Assembly: GCA_944325785.1 (NCBI GenBank)
Contig: CALVBN010000004.1
Span: forward strand, 92,330-156,329
Direction: 5' to 3'
Origin: Candidatus Gastranaerophilales bacterium
GTDB taxonomy: Bacteria; Cyanobacteriota; Vampirovibrionia; Gastranaerophilales; Gastranaerophilaceae
DNA length: 64,000 nucleotides
Shown: one piece after another, positions 61,448 to 64,000 of the stretch
Layout: each line of letters opens with the position of its first letter
Position numbering within the stretch: position 1 is the first letter of the stretch
Made by a program: the position numbers and the translations under genes
Notes under the pieces: generated by a model
Database searches by the model: none
Seen by the model: the letters and a program-made list of their open reading frames with translations, nothing else
Told to the model about the DNA's origin: nothing

Positions 61448-62359
61448 ATGAACAATCAAGAAAAAGAATACATAGAAGATTTTAAGACTTATTTGAGCGT
61501 AGAGAAGAATTTCTCCGAACATACTGTATCGGCTTATTGTTCTGATATTGTAAGTTATATTTTATGGCTGAACGGCGTAAGCATTACGGATGTTGATTTT
61601 AACAAACTTAGAGAGTATCTGCATTTTATCCAGAGATTTGATTATAAAAAAACTACCATTGCAAGAAAAGTGGCTTCAATAAGAACGTTTTACAAGTATT
61701 TATTTAGAGAAAGATTTATTGACACTAATCCTGCAGTTTCCCTTTCTGCACCAAAGCGCCCTAAATCACTGCCAAAATTCCTTACGCCGGAAGAGGTCGA
61801 GCAGATTTTAAATAACATTAAAATTGACACCCCCGCAGGTTTTAGAAACCGTGTAATACTCGAACTTTTGTGGGCGACCGGCATGAGGGTTTCGGAATTA
61901 AGCAATCTCAATTTCGGAGACTTAAATATTGAAGAAAACGAAATAAGAGTTTTTGGAAAAGGCGCCAAAGAGCGTATAGTACTTATGTCTGACAGAGCAA
62001 AGGGGTATCTTGTGCAGTATATTAATTCTGCAAGAAAGCTGATTGCACCGGGTTATGATACCGGAGAAATCAACGACAGCACGCCTGTATTTATTAATAA
62101 TACAGGTTATCGGCTTCAGAATAAAACAATCAGGAAAGCTATCAATGAAACTGTTGAGAAAATAGAGCTTCCGAAAAAAGTTACTCCGCACGTTTTCAGA
62201 CACAGTTTTGCAACAAAGTTAATAGAAAACGGCGCTGATTTAAGAGTTGTACAGGAGCTTTTGGGGCATGCCGGAATTTCTAATACACAAATTTATACGC
62301 ATATTTCCATGAAGCATATGAAGGATGTGTATGAAACAGCCCATCCGCATGGAAAATGA
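61448..62359 (+). CDS. xerD: Xer tyrosine recombinase
   Basis: From ATG 61448: 303 residues. It has an N-terminal SAM-like core-binding domain and a complete catalytic set: R147 (TGMRVSE), K170, HxxR in PHVFRHSFA, LGHAG and nucleophile Tyr in TQIYTH. It resolves chromosome dimers at dif. XerC and XerD cannot be told apart safely by eye. Unlike the protein at 3200-3742, every catalytic residue is intact. Confidence 0.9.
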   Translation: MNNQEKEYIEDFKTYLSVEKNFSEHTVSAYCSDIVSYILWLNGVSITDVDFNKLREYLHFIQRFDYKKTTIARKVASIRTFYKYLFRERFIDTNPAVSLSAPKRPKSLPKFLTPEEVEQILNNIKIDTPAGFRNRVILELLWATGMRVSELSNLNFGDLNIEENEIRVFGKGAKERIVLMSDRAKGYLVQYINSARKLIAPGYDTGEINDSTPVFINNTGYRLQNKTIRKAINETVEKIELPKKVTPHVFRHSFATKLIENGADLRVVQELLGHAGISNTQIYTHISMKHMKDVYETAHPHGK

Positions 62360-62430
62360 ACAGGCAATGTGTAAATGAAGTTGTAAATCATTTCGAATTC
62401 TTTTATTAAAAGAATATATTCGGCTTGGGT

Positions 62431-63378
62431 TTAGCCCTCGGTGAAAATCGGGTCTTTAATTTCCGGAAACATTTTGTTCATGAACATATTAACAGCTTCT
62501 TCTCCGGTAATTCCGCGTGTTGAATTGTTGCAATTGACCTTATAGAGTCCTATTTCCTGCGAGTTTTCAATTGTATAAAATTTCAGTTTATAACCGTCTT
62601 TGCAGGGAACAATTTTTGTTTTATTTCTGACAGCATTGAGCCAGAACCAGGCGTCATCATTTGTCGGAATAATCTTTGTGAACATTTCTTTATTAGTTGC
62701 GTCTTTATGCAGACATTGAGGGGGATAAAGAACTCCGCCGAAGCCGATAAAAAAGTTTTTGTAGCTCGGAAGATATGTAGAATCATAGACATAGCTTCTT
62801 CTTATAAGGGTATGTTTTCTGTTTTTGTGAAGTACTATTCTCATTGCGCGTGAGCTTATTATGCAGTTCGGATTTTTTTCATGTTCTTCCAGAAGAGTTT
62901 TAATAAGATTTTCGTCATAATAATAATCATCATCCACCGTGATGATAATATCATCCGGATATTCTAAAAGTGACGGAACAAGTTTTTTAAATGATTTTAT
63001 ATCATCGCACCATTTGATACTAAGTCCGAATTCCTGCAGTCTTGTAAGAGTCTGCGGAAGTTCTCTGTTTGGGAACTGTTCGTCTGCCAGCCACAAAACA
63101 ACTTCGTCCGGTTTTACGGTTTGCTGTAAGATTGTTGATATTGTTTTATGCACAATATTAATTCTTGCAGGAAATGTAGTAAGAGAAACTATAACTCTCG
63201 GATTTCTTTTTTCGGTAGTTACTCCTATGCATTGCGCGTCTTTGTATTCATATTTATACGGAAATTTTTTACAGAATTTCATTCCGAGCAGGCGTATGAC
63301 ATAATGCTCGTCTACAACTCTTACAGAGAGGAGTTTATCTAAAGCGCTTTTAAGATTTTGCAACGGACTGACTTTCAT
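62431..63378 (-). CDS. Glycosyltransferase-like protein
   Basis: The 315-residue protein has a GT-A style start (PRVIVSLTTFPARI), the DVD-type metal motif ITVDDDYYY near residue 160, and NDDAWFW later, as in family GT2-like transferases of surface glycan clusters. There is no membrane segment. Donor and acceptor are unknown. Confidence 0.8.
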   Translation of the reverse strand: MKVSPLQNLKSALDKLLSVRVVDEHYVIRLLGMKFCKKFPYKYEYKDAQCIGVTTEKRNPRVIVSLTTFPARINIVHKTISTILQQTVKPDEVVLWLADEQFPNRELPQTLTRLQEFGLSIKWCDDIKSFKKLVPSLLEYPDDIIITVDDDYYYDENLIKTLLEEHEKNPNCIISSRAMRIVLHKNRKHTLIRRSYVYDSTYLPSYKNFFIGFGGVLYPPQCLHKDATNKEMFTKIIPTNDDAWFWLNAVRNKTKIVPCKDGYKLKFYTIENSQEIGLYKVNCNNSTRGITGEEAVNMFMNKMFPEIKDPIFTEG

Positions 63379-63425
63379 AACTATATAATATTATCATAAA
63401 TTTTAAGAAGATGTAAATCAGTGAC

Positions 63426-63452
63426 TTGATTTTAAATTTAGGGCGTTATAAT
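63426..63452 (+). promoter_or_regulatory. Probable tRNA-Pro promoter
   Basis: TTGATT (63426-63431) and TATAAT (63447-63452) with a 15-bp spacer. The same CTTGATT box is used upstream of tRNA-Phe. Confidence 0.5.
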
Positions 63453-63510
63453 ATAATTATATTGACTGGCGGTAACGTTGGTTACGAATTGAAAATTAAA
63501 TAGAGTTTGT

Positions 63511-63612
63511 CGGGATGTAGCGCAGCTTGACTGTGCCGAGAAAAAGGTGACTAAACGTCACGTTTTTCGAGAGTCAGCACCGTAGGTGCGCGATGTCCCT
63601 AACAGAAAACGT
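63511..63612 (+). repeat. 102-bp unit with tRNA-Pro 5' fragment
   Basis: Starts with the first 19 bases of tRNA-Pro (CGGGATGTAGCGCAGCTTG), continues through an AAAAAGGTGAC/GTCACGTTTTT hairpin, and ends just before the intact tRNA at 63613. Confidence 0.88.
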
Positions 63613-63689
63613 CGGGATGTAGCGCAGCTTGGTAGCGCACCGTGTTCGGGTCGCGGGGGTCGCAAGTTCGAATCTTGTCATCCCGACCA
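63613..63689 (+). tRNA. tRNA-Pro (CGG)
   Basis: A 77-nt cloverleaf. The acceptor is CGGGATG with CATCCCG, the D-arm GCGC with GCGC, the anticodon stem CCGTG with CGCGG around TTCGGGT (anticodon CGG), and the T-arm GCAAG with CTTGT around TTCGAAT. The discriminator is A and CCA is encoded, unlike in tRNA-Phe. A T tract follows. Confidence 0.95.
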
Positions 63690-63722
63690 TTTTTTAGGTA
63701 AGGATATATTGTTAAAAAATAT

Positions 63723-64000
63723 CGGGCGTGGCAAGGACTCTGGAGAAACGATTGGTTATCGTTTCGAATGGAGGCAGTCGAGTCAGAGCGTGAGCGATGC
63801 GAGACGTATAAAAGATATCTACCAAGCTGCGCCAAAATGAAAATTGAATAAAAAAATATCGGGCGTGGCAAGGACTCCGGAGAAACGATTGGTTATCGTT
63901 TCGAATGGAGGTAGTCGAGTCAGAGCGTGAGCGATGCGAGACGTATAAAAGATATCTACCAAGCTGCGCCAAAATGAAAATTGAATAAAAAAATATCGGG
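63723..64000 (+). repeat. 137-bp tandem units with tRNA 5' fragments, running off the window
   Basis: Units start at 63723 and 63860 (near-identical); a third start, CGGG, is at 63997. Each begins CGGGCGTGGC, the 5' end of a tRNA-like sequence, contains an AAACGAT/ATCGTTT hairpin and an inverted D-arm copy CTACCAAGCTGCGCC, and ends with leader TGAAAATTGAATA. An intact tRNA gene probably begins at 63997 or farther on. Confidence 0.9.

Noticed and set aside
61088..61522. Long version of the protein upstream of engB
   Set aside because: The first 58 residues overlap the Xer gene's promoter and start region on the other strand and look hydrophobic by chance. ATG 61348 is more likely.
63586..63972. 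Open frames over tRNA-Pro and the 137-bp repeats, both strands
   Set aside because: They are produced by tRNA and tandem repeat sequence, with no ribosome site or recognisable protein.

Overview
This looks like chromosome from a low-GC, flagellated, fermentative bacterium with a Gram-negative type envelope. Support comes from flagellar fliF-G-H-I and flaG-fliS genes, CDP-sugar O-antigen genes, an AsmA-like envelope protein, a lipoprotein, C-terminal pieces of type IV pilin-like proteins, a glycyl-radical repair protein (GrcA) and an Fnr-type regulator. There are no photosynthesis genes. My best guess is a gut member of the Vampirovibrionia/Gastranaerophilales (Melainabacteria). That is an inference from gene style; no rRNA or other phylogenetic marker was compared.

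Layout. 1-4.0 kb: a leftward operon of a short tyrosine-recombinase-like gene, rfbF, rfbG and rfbH (CDP-glucose to 3,6-dideoxyhexose precursors). Its upstream region carries a perfect 33-bp inverted repeat enclosing a candidate promoter. 4-9.3 kb: asparaginase, a T2SSE_N-like protein, flaG-fliS-(fliT-like), HU, a four-domain GntR-type regulator, and infC with a non-canonical start codon. 9.3-10.1 kb: tRNA-Phe preceded by 93-bp duplications, then palindromic repeats. 10-17.9 kb: DedA, ispH, rpsA, a 5'-truncated pilin, a ClC antiporter and yidD. 18-23.4 kb: dispersed repeats, then fliFGHI. 23.5-29.6 kb: typA, Fnr-like regulator/grcA, an AbrB-like module, folC and a DtxR-family regulator. 29.6-39.2 kb: an alanine/sodium symporter, PilZ protein, several lineage-type unknowns, a second truncated pilin, rnhB, ferritin and phosphoesterases. 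39.2-44 kb: an AT-rich region with six TTTTCTACA boxes, a degenerate PilB/GspE-like ATPase, a CheY-like protein and a histidine kinase. 44-57.4 kb: an activase-like ATPase, GH57 glucanase, giant AsmA-like protein, LeuD-like subunit, a ParB-like/nucleotidyltransferase fusion, 214-bp tandem repeats, a radical SAM protein and glutamine synthetase. 57.4-64 kb: a long repeat, the operon unknown-engB-WYL-WYL-coaX, a Xer recombinase, a glycosyltransferase, and tRNA-Pro embedded in tRNA-derived tandem repeats.

The strongest candidate for something undescribed is the switch-like region upstream of the rfb operon (3781-3997): two identical 33-bp dyad sites in inverted orientation, 151 bp apart, enclosing a promoter that points into a FimB-sized but catalytically degenerate recombinase and the sugar operon. 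Other points of interest are tRNA genes preceded by tandem units that contain the tRNA 5' end and, at two of three loci, an inverted copy of its D-arm; several promoters whose -10 box lies only 6-7 nt before the start codon; an infC gene that can only start at ATT/ATC/ATA; an Fnr-like dyad at -41.5 of grcA; and two pilin C-terminal cassettes without N-termini.
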